Positions 35,777 to 45,157 are shown, counted from the first letter of the stretch. The stretch is DNA of 64,000 nt from Lachnospiraceae bacterium (GCA_017624855.1 JAGAMF010000008.1:62001-126000); one strand, 5' to 3'. Notes: generated by a model from the sequence alone, not told the origin. Numbers and translations: made by a program.

Positions 35777-37390
35777 TTACAACAATAACCTTTCATATAA
35801 GCTTTCGGTAACAAAATAAATGGGACATTTTATTTCAGCACGCTTAATACCTTCTGCTGTATCCTCATTCAGCACTTCTGCTTTTTCTTTACTAAAAGTA
35901 TACTCCATATTAGGGTTTACATAATTAGTGTCTATGCATTTCTCATATCCGTCAAATCCAGCCAATGCAATGCTTTTACACTCCGCAAGTTTACATAACT
36001 TTAACAACATAAAAAGTGGATTGTCTTTAATCAGAGCATCTTCATCCAACAAATTACCATAAGCCAAAACATAATCAAATCTGCCCTGTGCTCTGGTAAC
36101 ATTTGATGTGGCTATGGTCTGCAACTTACCGTTTTTTTGCAGTGTATCCGCCAATCTTCCCGCAAGCTTAACATATCGCTTGGCATTACTCATAAAAACA
36201 TAGTCCGTTTCAAATCCTTCCGGAATAAAATTCACAGATATGCTTACCGGACTCTTTTCCTCGCAATAGTTGTTCACCTTAGATATATCATTGCCTTTTT
36301 TACCCGGACCAATCAATAAAATATCCCGACCGCTTAACTTGTCCGTCAACTGCTTTAAATCATCGCTGTCGTCACAGGCAATGGTCTGATATGTTTCGTA
36401 TAACTCTTCAATCAGCGCACTGTCATATAAAAGCTTTTTCTCTTTGGGAATATTCTCCAAAATTTCATTTATGGATTTCACCGACAATTTCTTTTTTTCC
36501 ATCAACGCAGCCACATAATTGGGGTGACAGTCGTTGGATGCCGCTATAAAAAACTTCAAGCCGTATCCCCAAGGCGTTTCTCTGTAACAATCCATAATGG
36601 TTACATCAACTGCCTCCAGCAATTGGCTCAGATGATATTTTCCGCCCAAATTTTCGCGCATATACATTGCCAGCAACTCAATAGGAGTATTGCCGGCCCC
36701 CTTACCCATGCCATACAGAGAGCCGTCCAAAAGAAGGTTTCTTTTAATCTTCTTTTCCGTCAGTTCAATGCAATTGGCATAGCCAAGCTGAAAATTATTA
36801 TGAGAATGATAGCCGAGAGAAATTTCCTCCGCCAATTGATTATCAGCCATTTCAAAGTAGTGAATCAGCTGATTTTTATGTAAAAGCCCATAGGTGTCAA
36901 CAATGGAAAAGGCATAGGGTCTTACCTCATTCACACGCTGTAAAAGCCGGGCAAATTCCTCATCGTCATAGCTGGTAACGGATACCGCCTGGACGAAAAC
37001 ATCATAACCCAACGCTTTAATCTGTGAGCAAAAATCCAATGCCTCATTCATAATATGCTTTTTAAAAATAACGCGGATACCGTCCAAAAAGCTTTCCTTT
37101 TTGGGAATAACCTTTTCTATTGAACAGGTTCCGTAATCAATCATGCCCACAACCATGGCATCTTTTTTATCAATTCCGCGAAAGGTATCGTTCACAGACA
37201 ATACATTCGGGAAAATCGACCGATTTTTATCATAGGTTCTTCTCTCATCCAAAAAACCCACTTCAATAATATCTATTTCTGCACTTACAAGACGCTCAAA
37301 AACAGTAATGATTTCATCATATCCGAACTTCCAATCATTTAAATATCCGCCGTCACGTAATGTACAGTCCAGCAACTTAATTGTTCCCAT
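35777..37390 (-). CDS. HMGL-like aldolase fused to a C-terminal Rossmann-like domain
   Basis: A 537-residue protein. Residues 1-about 300 form a DRE-TIM aldolase domain: LLDCTLRDGGYLNDW (metal and catalytic site), EVGFLDER, and the metal-binding histidines in LGYHSHNNFQLGY. About 345-537 is a second domain opening DILLIGPGKKGNDI with VSISVNF and YVFMSNAKRY, which I do not assign to a named family. The first domain should cleave or form a carbon-carbon bond with pyruvate or acetyl-CoA, as 4-hydroxy-2-oxovalerate aldolase does. Its stop is one base from the TPP enzyme start, so the two proteins probably work together. Two motif copies (35915 and 35989) are read in different frames. Confidence 0.82.
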   Translation of the reverse strand: MGTIKLLDCTLRDGGYLNDWKFGYDEIITVFERLVSAEIDIIEVGFLDERRTYDKNRSIFPNVLSVNDTFRGIDKKDAMVVGMIDYGTCSIEKVIPKKESFLDGIRVIFKKHIMNEALDFCSQIKALGYDVFVQAVSVTSYDDEEFARLLQRVNEVRPYAFSIVDTYGLLHKNQLIHYFEMADNQLAEEISLGYHSHNNFQLGYANCIELTEKKIKRNLLLDGSLYGMGKGAGNTPIELLAMYMRENLGGKYHLSQLLEAVDVTIMDCYRETPWGYGLKFFIAASNDCHPNYVAALMEKKKLSVKSINEILENIPKEKKLLYDSALIEELYETYQTIACDDSDDLKQLTDKLSGRDILLIGPGKKGNDISKVNNYCEEKSPVSISVNFIPEGFETDYVFMSNAKRYVKLAGRLADTLQKNGKLQTIATSNVTRAQGRFDYVLAYGNLLDEDALIKDNPLFMLLKLCKLAECKSIALAGFDGYEKCIDTNYVNPNMEYTFSKEKAEVLNEDTAEGIKRAEIKCPIYFVTESLYERLLL

Positions 37391-37408
37391 ACCAATGCTC
37401 CCCCGGCA

Positions 37409-38749
37409 CTATTTTTGTAACGAAACTTCCACACCCAAACGGATGCATTTCGCCATAAAAGCAAGCTTTTCTTCTGTCATTCCGGGATATACCCCCACCC
37501 AGAAAGTACTTTCCATAGCAATGTCCGTATTCGTTAATTCGCCGACTACACGATATTTTATATCATCTGCCCCATTTACAAAGCAGGGGTGTTTTAACAG
37601 ATTTCCCGCAAAAAGCATTCTCGTCTGTACATGATTGGATTCCAATGCATTTACCACATCCGCCCTTTTAATTCCTTCCTTACAGGTAATCGGAAAACCG
37701 AACCAACTGGGATTGGAATGATTCTGAGGAACGGGTAAATATAAATACTCTTCCAAATCCTTTAATGCCTCATATAAAAACTGATAATGTTCTCTTCTAA
37801 GGCGGGCAAATTCAGGCATCTTTTCTAACTGAGCACATCCGATGGCCGCCTGCATATCCGTAGCTTTAAGATTATATCCCAGGTGAGAATAAACATATTT
37901 ATGATCATACCCCGCCGGCAATTCTCCAAACTGACCATCAAAACGATGACCGCATAAATTATCCACGCCGGAAGGACAACTGCATTCTCTTCCCCAGTCA
38001 CGCATGGAGCGAATAATTTTATTCAATAAAGGATTATTGGTATACACCGCACCGCCTTCGCCCATGGTCATATGATGAGGCGGATAAAAGCTTGATGTTC
38101 CGATATCACCGATTGTTCCGGTTTTTTTCCACTCACCATCAATAAGGACTTCCGTTCCCAAAGCATCACAGTTATCTTCCACCAACCACAAATTATGCTT
38201 CCTGCAAAAATCTTTTATAGCTGATAAATCAAAGGGATTCCCTAAAGTATGAGCCAACATAACCGCTTTGGTACAAGGCGAAAGTGCCTCCTCAAGTTTG
38301 GTAACATCAATGTTTAAGGAAGGGATTGTGATATCCACAAAAACCGGTACTGCACCGTACTGCACAATGGGTGCCACCGTAGTGGGAAAACCTGCTGCCA
38401 CGGTAATTACCTCATCCCCCCTACGAACACGTCTCTCGCCTAAAAGTGGCGATGTTAATGCCATAAATGCCAATAGATTGGCAGAGGAACCGGAATTTAC
38501 CAGGGAACAAAAACGCACGCCCAAATATTTGGCAAAATTCTTTTCAAAAGCTTCGGTGTACCGTCCCGAAGTCAGCCAGAATTCCAAACAACTGTCTACC
38601 AAATTTACCATTTCATTACTATCATAAACTCTGGTTGCATAAGGAATTCTGTCACCTGCATGAAACTCTTCCGGAGAGTTATGGTACTTTTCACAATATT
38701 CTTTTACTGCCGATAAAATTTTCTCTTTATCCTGTTCCTGTGTAGACAT
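37409..38749 (-). CDS. rfbH: CDP-4-keto-6-deoxyglucose 3-dehydrase (E1)
   Basis: A 446-residue PLP enzyme of the DegT/DnrJ/EryC1 fold with RfbH features: the long N-terminal YATRVYDSNEMVNLVDSCLEFWLTSGRY, LVNSGSSANLLAF, VAAGFPTTV and SFYPPHHMTMGEGGAV. The last replaces the aminotransferase lysine by histidine, as in E1. The cysteines in CSCPSGVDNLCGHRFDG near 270-285 fit the [2Fe-2S] site. It removes the C3 hydroxyl with a reductase partner (E3), which I do not find in the window. Strong GAGG before ATG; first gene of the rfbH-aldolase-TPP run. Confidence 0.93.
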   Translation of the reverse strand: MSTQEQDKEKILSAVKEYCEKYHNSPEEFHAGDRIPYATRVYDSNEMVNLVDSCLEFWLTSGRYTEAFEKNFAKYLGVRFCSLVNSGSSANLLAFMALTSPLLGERRVRRGDEVITVAAGFPTTVAPIVQYGAVPVFVDITIPSLNIDVTKLEEALSPCTKAVMLAHTLGNPFDLSAIKDFCRKHNLWLVEDNCDALGTEVLIDGEWKKTGTIGDIGTSSFYPPHHMTMGEGGAVYTNNPLLNKIIRSMRDWGRECSCPSGVDNLCGHRFDGQFGELPAGYDHKYVYSHLGYNLKATDMQAAIGCAQLEKMPEFARLRREHYQFLYEALKDLEEYLYLPVPQNHSNPSWFGFPITCKEGIKRADVVNALESNHVQTRMLFAGNLLKHPCFVNGADDIKYRVVGELTNTDIAMESTFWVGVYPGMTEEKLAFMAKCIRLGVEVSLQK

Positions 38750-38768
38750 ACCATAACCTCACTGTTAC

Positions 38769-41700
38769 TTATTTCTTATTCGTTTCTTTTTTGATTACAT
38801 TTTCTTTGATAACCGTTCCCTTCATGGAACCAATTACCGCTTCTTTACCTACATTGGTAGCCTTCTTCTCAGGTTCAACCTTCCGTCTGTTTGATGCTTT
38901 ACGATTGTTCACCGAACGATTGGATGAACTTCTTCCGGATATGGTTTTTCCTGCTGCAGATCTGGACGGAATTACCGATTCTTCCTTAGAAGTTTCCTCT
39001 TTTACAGATTCTTCCCTTACCTTCACCTCAGAAGATTTTGTCTTCTTTTCTTCCTGCTGTTCAACAACGGCTTCCTTCGGTTTTCTTCTTGTTCCGTTGG
39101 ATTTTCTCGGTTTCTTTTCTGCTTCCTTAACAGGCTCTGCTTCTTTAGATTCTTCTACAACGGCTGTTTCTGCAGTTTCTTCCACTTTTGCTTCTTCTGC
39201 GATTTCTTCTGCCTTGATTTCTTCCACAACCTCGGTAACCGCTTCTTCCTTAGCTTCCTCAACCGCTTCTTCTACTTCGATTACTTCCGTAGCCTCGACA
39301 GATTCCTCAACTTTAACTTCTTCTGTTTTAACTTCTTCCACAGCTTCAACAGACTCTTCTGCCTTAGCTTCTTCTACTGCTTCAACAATTTCTTCCGCTT
39401 TAGCTTCTTCCGCAACTTCAACAACGGATTCTTCCTGTTTCTTCGGTTTTCTTCGGCTTCTTGTAGCTTTCTTCGGTGTTTCTTCTGCTACGGCCTCTGT
39501 TACGGGTTCTTCCGCAATCTTTTCTTTTGCTACGGTCTCCGTTACAGTTTCTTCCGCAGTTTTTTCTTCTGTTTCTTCAACTGCTTTTTTCGTCCGCTTC
39601 TTTCTTACCGGCTTTTTCGGTTCTTCGGCCTTCTGCTCCGTACCCTGAACACTCTCTACCGCTTCCGCCTTAACTTCCTCTACAACAACCGGCTCTGATT
39701 TTTCTTCCGGTTTTGCTTCTTCAACCACAGGTGTAACCGGCGCAATTTCTACAACAGGTGCAGCCGGCACAACTTCTACCGTAGGTTTTACCTTAATCGG
39801 CTCTGTCTTAACAGGCGCAGCCGCTTCTGCCATAGCCACATCATCCCAAATACTTCTTGATTTGGATACATGAATTTCTGCTTCAGGCACAACTTCTTCC
39901 ATAACAGGCGCAACTGTTTCAACCACAGGTACTTCTACTGCCACAGAAGTTGTTTCTGCCACCGGCTCTGTCACAGGTGCTTCCGCCACGGTTTCCTCAA
40001 CCACCGGTTCTGCCGGCTTAGGCATCCGACGAATCTGCTTTCTTACCGGGGGAGTAGGTACTGCCTGAACAGTTGCTTTAATCTCTTCTTCCTTTATAGG
40101 TTCTTCTTTCTTCTCAGGCACTTTTGAAGGCGCAGGCGCCTTTTTCTCTTCCTCAGCCACAGGTGCCGCCGGCTTGGCAACTTCTTTTACAGGAGGCACA
40201 GGTGCCGCTGTAGTTGCTTTCTTTTCCTCAGCCTGCGCATCAGACTTTACATTCTTTTCTTCGTGATATTCCTGCTCTGTATTTACATTCCAAATATTTG
40301 ATTTGTCCTTCTGTCCGGATAAAATATTTTTTACCGTTTCAAAAGAAGTAATCATGGAATGATCCATATTGTTATATCTGTGCTGACCGTTTCGACCTAC
40401 ACAATACAAGTTCTCAAATCCATCCAGGAAAGTACGCACTTCATCAAATCTTGCATATGTATCAAAATAAGCGGGATAAGCCTTCTTTACCGCAACCTTA
40501 TGCGCATCCAACACCTTGGTACTTTCAGATAAAATACCCATATGCACCAATTCCTTGGTTGCAAATTCAATCCACTCTTCATCCGTCATATTCCAGTAGC
40601 GGTCGCCTTCATTACAGAAGTACTCAAGTCCTACCCATACTGTTTTCTCGGGATTTTGTACAAGATAAGGGGACCAGTTGTTAAAAATCTGAATACGACC
40701 CATTTTAATTCCGGTATCCTGCACATAAATCCATGTATCCGGAATAACATTACCCAATGTTTTCATGTAAGTGGTATTGTTAATTCTTAACTTCGGCACC
40801 AAAAGACCTACGGTAACAAAATCTCTGTAAGGAAGCTTTCTTGCAACTTCTGTTACATTCTGAGGTGCGCAACTCATACCGATAATCAAGTCCTTAATCG
40901 GCATAGATGAAATAACAATGTCTGCCTTTTCCTCAATGGTAATACCGTCTACCGCACAGGTAACGCTTTCCACTTTGTTACCCTCTGTATTGATACGGAT
41001 AACACGACAATTTAAATGAATGGAACCACCCATTGCTTCAAAATCCGCCGCAGCTGCTTCCCAAAGCTGTCCGGGACCTAATTTCGGGTATTTGAATGCA
41101 CCGATTAAGGAAGTATTCACTTCCTTTGCCTCTTTATGAAATACCTTACGGGTTGCATCTTTTACAATTTCTGTAATAGATAAGCCTTTGGTACGCTGTG
41201 CGCCCCAAGAAGGGTCGATTTCTCTGGGATGACGGCCCCATAACTTCTCCGTATAGCCTTCAAAGAACATAGAATACAACTTTTTACCAAATTGATTAAT
41301 ATAAAAGTTCTCCAAGCTGTTTTCCGGTTTCTTGGCCACCATGCTGCCCAAATAACTAAAACCTGCCTGCATGGTAGTGCCGAATCCCATATTTTTAATA
41401 GTATCCATGTTCATTTTTACGGGATACTCAAAAAACTTGCGATTATAATAGATATGAGAAATACGACTGCGATTCAGCATGACGCGATCAGCTCTCTCAG
41501 GATCGGGACCGCCCTTAACCAAGGGTACATCTCTTCCCAACTTATCATCGTCATAGGCCGGAGCACCCTGCATAGGCATAATTTTTTCCCACCAGTCATT
41601 TACTTCCTCTGACTTAGAGAAGAATCTGTGTCCGCCGATATCCATACGATGTCCGTTATATACTTCCGTTCTGGAAATACCACCTATATACGGAGATTCT

Positions 41701-41798
41701 TCTAAAATGGTTACCTCATATTCATCGGATTGCTTTAAAAGTTCGTATCCTGCCGTAATACCCGCCGGTCCTGCTCCGATTATGATAACTTTTTTCAT
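38769..41798 (-). CDS. FAD-dependent amine-oxidase-fold oxidoreductase with a long charged low-complexity tail
   Basis: A 1009-residue protein. Residues 1-about 505 are a FAD/NAD(P) oxidoreductase of the protoporphyrinogen oxidase/UDP-galactopyranose mutase-like group: [54 protein letters not shown], and [15 protein letters not shown] at the FAD C-terminal motif. Such proteins are common in capsule loci with unknown substrate. About 510-1009 is a disordered-looking segment made mostly of Glu, Ala, Val, Pro, Lys and Thr, with imperfect repeats such as EEAKAEE and VEAVEE, ending in a basic Ser/Arg/Lys stretch. The tail doubles the usual length. Clear AGGAG before the ATG. Confidence 0.82.
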   Translation of the reverse strand: MKKVIIIGAGPAGITAGYELLKQSDEYEVTILEESPYIGGISRTEVYNGHRMDIGGHRFFSKSEEVNDWWEKIMPMQGAPAYDDDKLGRDVPLVKGGPDPERADRVMLNRSRISHIYYNRKFFEYPVKMNMDTIKNMGFGTTMQAGFSYLGSMVAKKPENSLENFYINQFGKKLYSMFFEGYTEKLWGRHPREIDPSWGAQRTKGLSITEIVKDATRKVFHKEAKEVNTSLIGAFKYPKLGPGQLWEAAAADFEAMGGSIHLNCRVIRINTEGNKVESVTCAVDGITIEEKADIVISSMPIKDLIIGMSCAPQNVTEVARKLPYRDFVTVGLLVPKLRINNTTYMKTLGNVIPDTWIYVQDTGIKMGRIQIFNNWSPYLVQNPEKTVWVGLEYFCNEGDRYWNMTDEEWIEFATKELVHMGILSESTKVLDAHKVAVKKAYPAYFDTYARFDEVRTFLDGFENLYCVGRNGQHRYNNMDHSMITSFETVKNILSGQKDKSNIWNVNTEQEYHEEKNVKSDAQAEEKKATTAAPVPPVKEVAKPAAPVAEEEKKAPAPSKVPEKKEEPIKEEEIKATVQAVPTPPVRKQIRRMPKPAEPVVEETVAEAPVTEPVAETTSVAVEVPVVETVAPVMEEVVPEAEIHVSKSRSIWDDVAMAEAAAPVKTEPIKVKPTVEVVPAAPVVEIAPVTPVVEEAKPEEKSEPVVVEEVKAEAVESVQGTEQKAEEPKKPVRKKRTKKAVEETEEKTAEETVTETVAKEKIAEEPVTEAVAEETPKKATRSRRKPKKQEESVVEVAEEAKAEEIVEAVEEAKAEESVEAVEEVKTEEVKVEESVEATEVIEVEEAVEEAKEEAVTEVVEEIKAEEIAEEAKVEETAETAVVEESKEAEPVKEAEKKPRKSNGTRRKPKEAVVEQQEEKKTKSSEVKVREESVKEETSKEESVIPSRSAAGKTISGRSSSNRSVNNRKASNRRKVEPEKKATNVGKEAVIGSMKGTVIKENVIKKETNKK

Positions 41799-41837
41799 AG
41801 TTTGTTGCTCCTTTCTAAAAACCCCTTATACCCTCTA

Positions 41838-42578
41838 TTACTTTTCTGTCGTCTTATTCTTTTTCTCGCGCTTCTGTTCTTCTTTCTCACGCTTTAACTC
41901 TTCTTTTTCGCGTTTTTGTTCTTCTTTCTCACGCTTCTGTTGCTCTTCTTTTTCTTTCTTCATGGCTTCTTCCCTGTTTTGCCTTTTCTCGCCAATCTCA
42001 TCGAGAAGCCTCTCAATCAACATCTTTTTCACAAAAACATCATAGCTTAAGAAACAAATGTAAGAGAACAATCTGAGATACTCTCCATCCTCATCCGATA
42101 CATCGGAAAAGGTCTGTTGTGCCGCTTCATAAGTATTTCGTAAATCCGTTTCCAAAGCCGGCATTTCCAATGCTCCGTATTTTAAAATCTCTTCATAAAT
42201 ATCCGTTACTTTTAATTTGTCATCCACCCCGAAATATTCTTCCGTAATAGGATTTAACAAAGTTTCAATATCATTGATGGTAAGAAAACTTTTAAAATAA
42301 TAAATAAAAATCAGAACCATCATATGTTCCCGAGAATATTTCTTCTTAACAGGAGGAGGTAGCAAATCATTCTTGGCATAATTATTAATCATGGTCTTGG
42401 TAAGAATATTTTCTGCCGCATCACCCTTACGGATACTGCTACGAAGTTTCTCATCCATGAATGTAGTTACCTGGTCCATGTACAAATCAATATTCGGGAT
42501 ATCATTGGCTCTGATTTTCATGACATCCTGCATTTTATCTATAATTTCATTTAAGATTTCTTCTGTATTAATTTTCAT
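41838..42578 (-). CDS. DUF1836 family protein with KREKEE repeat tail
   Basis: A 246-residue protein. About residues 15-120 match the DUF1836 pattern, a presumed MerR/HTH-like DNA-binding domain (NIDLYMDQVTTFMDEKL, ILTKTMINNYAKNDLLPPPVKKKYS). The C-terminal roughly 45 residues are a charged coiled-coil of near-identical KREKEE(Q/L) heptads. It is the first gene of the 42.6 to 29.8 kb minus-strand unit with its own promoter (42622-42650), so it may regulate the glycan locus. That is inference from position. It is followed after 39 bp by the FAD oxidoreductase. Confidence 0.78.
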   Translation of the reverse strand: MKINTEEILNEIIDKMQDVMKIRANDIPNIDLYMDQVTTFMDEKLRSSIRKGDAAENILTKTMINNYAKNDLLPPPVKKKYSREHMMVLIFIYYFKSFLTINDIETLLNPITEEYFGVDDKLKVTDIYEEILKYGALEMPALETDLRNTYEAAQQTFSDVSDEDGEYLRLFSYICFLSYDVFVKKMLIERLLDEIGEKRQNREEAMKKEKEEQQKREKEEQKREKEELKREKEEQKREKKNKTTEK

Positions 42579-42621
42579 GTAAATTCCGCCCCTTTACCGT
42601 ATCGCATAGATACTCCATTTA

Positions 42622-42650
42622 ATTATATAGTAATTAAAACTACTTGTAAA
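42622..42650 (-). promoter_or_regulatory. Sigma-A promoter at the head of the glycan operon
   Basis: On the minus strand: TTTACA (42650-42645), 17-nt spacer, TATAAT (42627-42622). The leader to the DUF1836 ATG is about 38 nt. Confidence 0.72.
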
Positions 42651-42710
42651 GCTTTACTGGTGTCACAATAGTCCTATTTTATGCTTTTTTTCAAAGAATT
42701 TAATTTATTC

Positions 42711-42739
42711 TTTACTTCAATACTTTAATATGGTAAAAT
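42711..42739 (+). promoter_or_regulatory. Promoter of the YerC-like regulator gene
   Basis: TTTACT (42711-42716), a 17-nt spacer and TAAAAT (42734-42739), about 72 nt before the AAAGGGG-preceded ATG at 42819. It diverges from the glycan operon promoter. Confidence 0.62.
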
Positions 42740-42818
42740 ATTCACAACTTAAAGTATAAAAATTTTAAAGTGTAAAAATGAAATATATTCAAGATATAGC
42801 AAAAAGGGGTGCAAAAAC

Positions 42819-43112
42819 ATGAATAAAAAATTAAAAACAGAAGCTGTGGATCAGTTGTTTGATGCGATTCTTTGTTTGGAAAGCAAAGAAGAATGTTATA
42901 ACTTTTTTGAAGATTTGTGTACGGTAAACGAATTACTCTCACTTTCCCAGAGACTTGCCGTGGCAACCATGTTGCGGGATGGTAAAACCTATATGGACAT
43001 TGCAGAGAAAACCGGTGCTTCCACCGCTACTATCAGCCGCGTAAACCGTTCCTTAAATTACGGTTGTGACGGTTATGAATTGATTTTCGAGCGCATGAAA
43101 AAGGACGAATAA
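42819..43112 (+). CDS. YerC/YecD family TrpR-related regulator
   Basis: A 97-residue protein with the TrpR-like helix-turn-helix fold: LTVNELLSLSQRL-like first helices (CTVNELLSLSQRLAVATML), GKTYMDIAEKTGAS and ATISRVNRSLNYG as the recognition helix. YerC-type proteins are widespread in Firmicutes. They resemble the tryptophan repressor but lack proof of tryptophan binding. It is monocistronic with its own promoter and terminator. It lies 5 kb from the aro locus, and a link to aromatic amino acids is tempting but unsupported here. Confidence 0.92.
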   Translation: MNKKLKTEAVDQLFDAILCLESKEECYNFFEDLCTVNELLSLSQRLAVATMLRDGKTYMDIAEKTGASTATISRVNRSLNYGCDGYELIFERMKKDE

Positions 43113-43133
43113 TTTTTAACATCATAATAAACC

Positions 43134-43168
43134 AAAAGAGACTTCTCAAATCGAGAAGTCTCTTTTTA
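43134..43168. terminator. Bidirectional intrinsic terminator
   Basis: AGAGACTTCTC (43137-43147) pairs perfectly with GAGAAGTCTCT (43153-43163) around a 5-nt loop, with a T-run after it (43163-43167) and an A-run before it. It can serve the plus-strand yerC-like gene and the convergent minus-strand LytM-like gene. Confidence 0.9.
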
Positions 43169-43206
43169 TGCTCATTATATAATTTTATGTAAACTATATC
43201 AATTCA

Positions 43207-43929
43207 TTATCCGTGAATTTCCATTAAATCCATAGGGTTTACATAACTTCCTTTTTCTAGGATTTGGAAAGAAAATTTTGCATTGTTGCTTGTCACCTCA
43301 AAAAGTAAGGTTCCACGCAACACTTCATCACCTTCTTTTACTTTCGGTGCACCTTTAAACAAATAAACCGATACATAATCATTGCCATGGTCAATCATGA
43401 CTGCCGTAGCATCCGCACCTTCTTCCACGGATTTAACAACGCCTGCACCTGCCGATACAATCTGCGTTCCTTTCTTTACGCCGAATACCACTGTTGGAAT
43501 CTCCTGCTCCACCACCGTTTCTTCGTCGTTTTCCGCAGCTCCGTCGGCTTCGCCCGCATCATCGGCTTCATCGGATTCTTCCGGTCCGTCTGCTTCGGAA
43601 GCAATAATAATCGGCTCCGATTCAATTGTGATGACCTTACCGCTTACCGGCAAGCCGCTGGGTACTTTTTTCTGAGCTTCCGCTTCTTCCGCTTCAATGC
43701 GTACCGCAAGCTGATTGCTAAGAAGAGTTACCTTCTCGCTTAATTCCTTTTTCTCTAAGTCATACTGTGTCTGCATGGATGTCATTTCTTCCTGCAATGT
43801 TTCCGTCTCGTTAACCAGATTTATTACACAGATTGACATGATTCCGACACAAACAGCACAAACACCAAGGCAAATCGCAAGAATTCCAATGATTTGCTTC
43901 TCGGTAAGTTTCTTTTTTGTTTTTTCCAT
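43207..43929 (-). CDS. Membrane-anchored protein with degenerate LytM/M23 domain
   Basis: A 240-residue protein from the ATG at 43929 (GGGG upstream; the open frame extends to 44004). It has one transmembrane helix at about residues 14-38, a coiled coil at about 40-80, an acidic Asp/Glu/Ala linker at about 105-140, and a C-terminal M23-like fold. The fold signature is VMIDHGNDYVSVY and FSFQILEKGSYVNPMDLM, but the zinc ligands (HxxxD and HxH) are missing, so it should not cleave peptidoglycan. Inactive LytM proteins such as SpoIIQ, EnvC and NlpD act as scaffolds or amidase activators. The role here is unknown. Motif copy at 43237. Confidence 0.75.
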   Translation of the reverse strand: MEKTKKKLTEKQIIGILAICLGVCAVCVGIMSICVINLVNETETLQEEMTSMQTQYDLEKKELSEKVTLLSNQLAVRIEAEEAEAQKKVPSGLPVSGKVITIESEPIIIASEADGPEESDEADDAGEADGAAENDEETVVEQEIPTVVFGVKKGTQIVSAGAGVVKSVEEGADATAVMIDHGNDYVSVYLFKGAPKVKEGDEVLRGTLLFEVTSNNAKFSFQILEKGSYVNPMDLMEIHG

Positions 43930-44077
43930 GATAAACCCCGTTTCTTTCCTGCTATTTGTCTGCAATTCCAGCAAAAAACAGCTATCTAAAACCCAATAAA
44001 CCACATAAAAATACGCGTATCCGATTGTTCAAAAATCAAACACGCGTATATTTTACCATAAAATTACTGTTTTGTCT

Positions 44078-45064
44078 TTATATTTTCTCATTACCGCCCT
44101 GATATGCAATGCGAATAATATCATCAATGCCGGCTTCCTCAATAGAAACATCCTTAATTTCCTTCTTTGCGGATAGCTCCTCTATCAGCTGTGCCGCGGT
44201 GATATCCGCCTTGGGAAACCTGTATTTTGCGATGTTTCCTTCGTGATAAAACAGCTCTGCCTTTTCATGTTCCACAGTTTCACCGTCATAAAATTCCACC
44301 ACCAAAGTCTTAAACGGTGCAATCCTCTCCGTCACTTCCCGCAAGGGTCCGTCTTCCATCAATTCACCGTTGTTGATAATGATCAAACGCTCACACAACT
44401 CCTGAATATCTCCCAAATCATGGGTGGTTAAAATAACCGTGGTTCCTTTTACCCGATTAATTTCTTTGATGAACTTACGGATGGCATATTTGCCTTCCAC
44501 ATCCAAACCGATGGTAGGCTCGTCCAAAAACAAAACTGAAGGAGAATGTAACATAGCTGCCACCAAATCCCCTCTCATGCGCTGTCCCAAAGACAACTGA
44601 CGCACAGGAATGTCAATTATTTCATTGATGCCCAAAATATCGTTCATAATTCTTAAATTCTCTTCATAACGATCATTTGGAATCCGGTAAATCCGCTTCA
44701 ACAATTCAAAACTCTCGCCAAGACGCAAGTCCCAGTTTAATTGAGTTCTCTGGCCGAATACAACGCCCAAATCCATAACCACTTCCTTGCGTTTTTTTGC
44801 CACATCCTTACCGTTTATCAGTACCTGCCCCTTTGTGGGATTTAAAATTCCCGACATCATTTTTACCGTGGTACTTTTGCCGGCACCGTTGGGACCGATA
44901 AAGGCAACAATTTCCCCTTTTTCAATGGTAAAACTCAAGTCTTTTACCGCCGAAACAATGGCTTTCTCCCTCAAAAATAAATTTTTAACAGCACCACCAA
45001 GTCCTTTGCCTTTTTTATTTACTTTATATTCTTTGGTTAGGTTTTTTACCTCAATTACTGCCAT
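44078..45064 (-). CDS. ABC transporter ATP-binding protein
   Basis: A 328-residue ABC ATPase: Walker A GPNGAGKST, signature LSLGQRMRGDL (Q-loop VFGQRTQLNWD before it), Walker B VLFLDEPTIGLDVEG, H-loop TTHD. The N-terminal basic insert (YKVNKKGKGLGGAVKNLF) and the pairing with two PF06182-type permeases are typical of ABC-2 exporters. I start it at MAVIEVKNL (45064); the open frame extends to 45127. It closes the AraC-permease-permease-ATPase unit. Substrate unknown, drug or lipid export is usual for the family. Confidence 0.92.
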   Translation of the reverse strand: MAVIEVKNLTKEYKVNKKGKGLGGAVKNLFLREKAIVSAVKDLSFTIEKGEIVAFIGPNGAGKSTTVKMMSGILNPTKGQVLINGKDVAKKRKEVVMDLGVVFGQRTQLNWDLRLGESFELLKRIYRIPNDRYEENLRIMNDILGINEIIDIPVRQLSLGQRMRGDLVAAMLHSPSVLFLDEPTIGLDVEGKYAIRKFIKEINRVKGTTVILTTHDLGDIQELCERLIIINNGELMEDGPLREVTERIAPFKTLVVEFYDGETVEHEKAELFYHEGNIAKYRFPKADITAAQLIEELSAKKEIKDVSIEEAGIDDIIRIAYQGGNEKI

Positions 45065-45157
45065 GATTCTGCTTATCTCCCGCTCTTTTTCAACAAATAT
45101 GTTTTGTAAATTCAATCCTATTCCCACACGGTTTTTCCGCTCTTTGCATCTTAGTTC

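Noticed and set aside
38791..39648. A 285-residue Ser/Ala-rich ORF on the plus strand
   Set aside because: It is the mirror of the low-complexity tail of the minus-strand oxidoreductase; its Ser-Ser/Ala-Ser composition is the complement of Glu/Ala codons, and it has no ribosome binding site.
42819..43112. Tryptophan repressor trpR
   Set aside because: It matches the YerC/YecD Firmicute group, which shares the TrpR fold but is not known to bind tryptophan; there is no trp gene nearby.
43185..43246. The pair of motif copies at 43185 and 43237 as an inverted element like the 6-nt-spaced pairs
   Set aside because: They are in opposite orientation but 42 bp apart, and one lies inside a gene in a normal coding frame; spacing does not match the other pairs.
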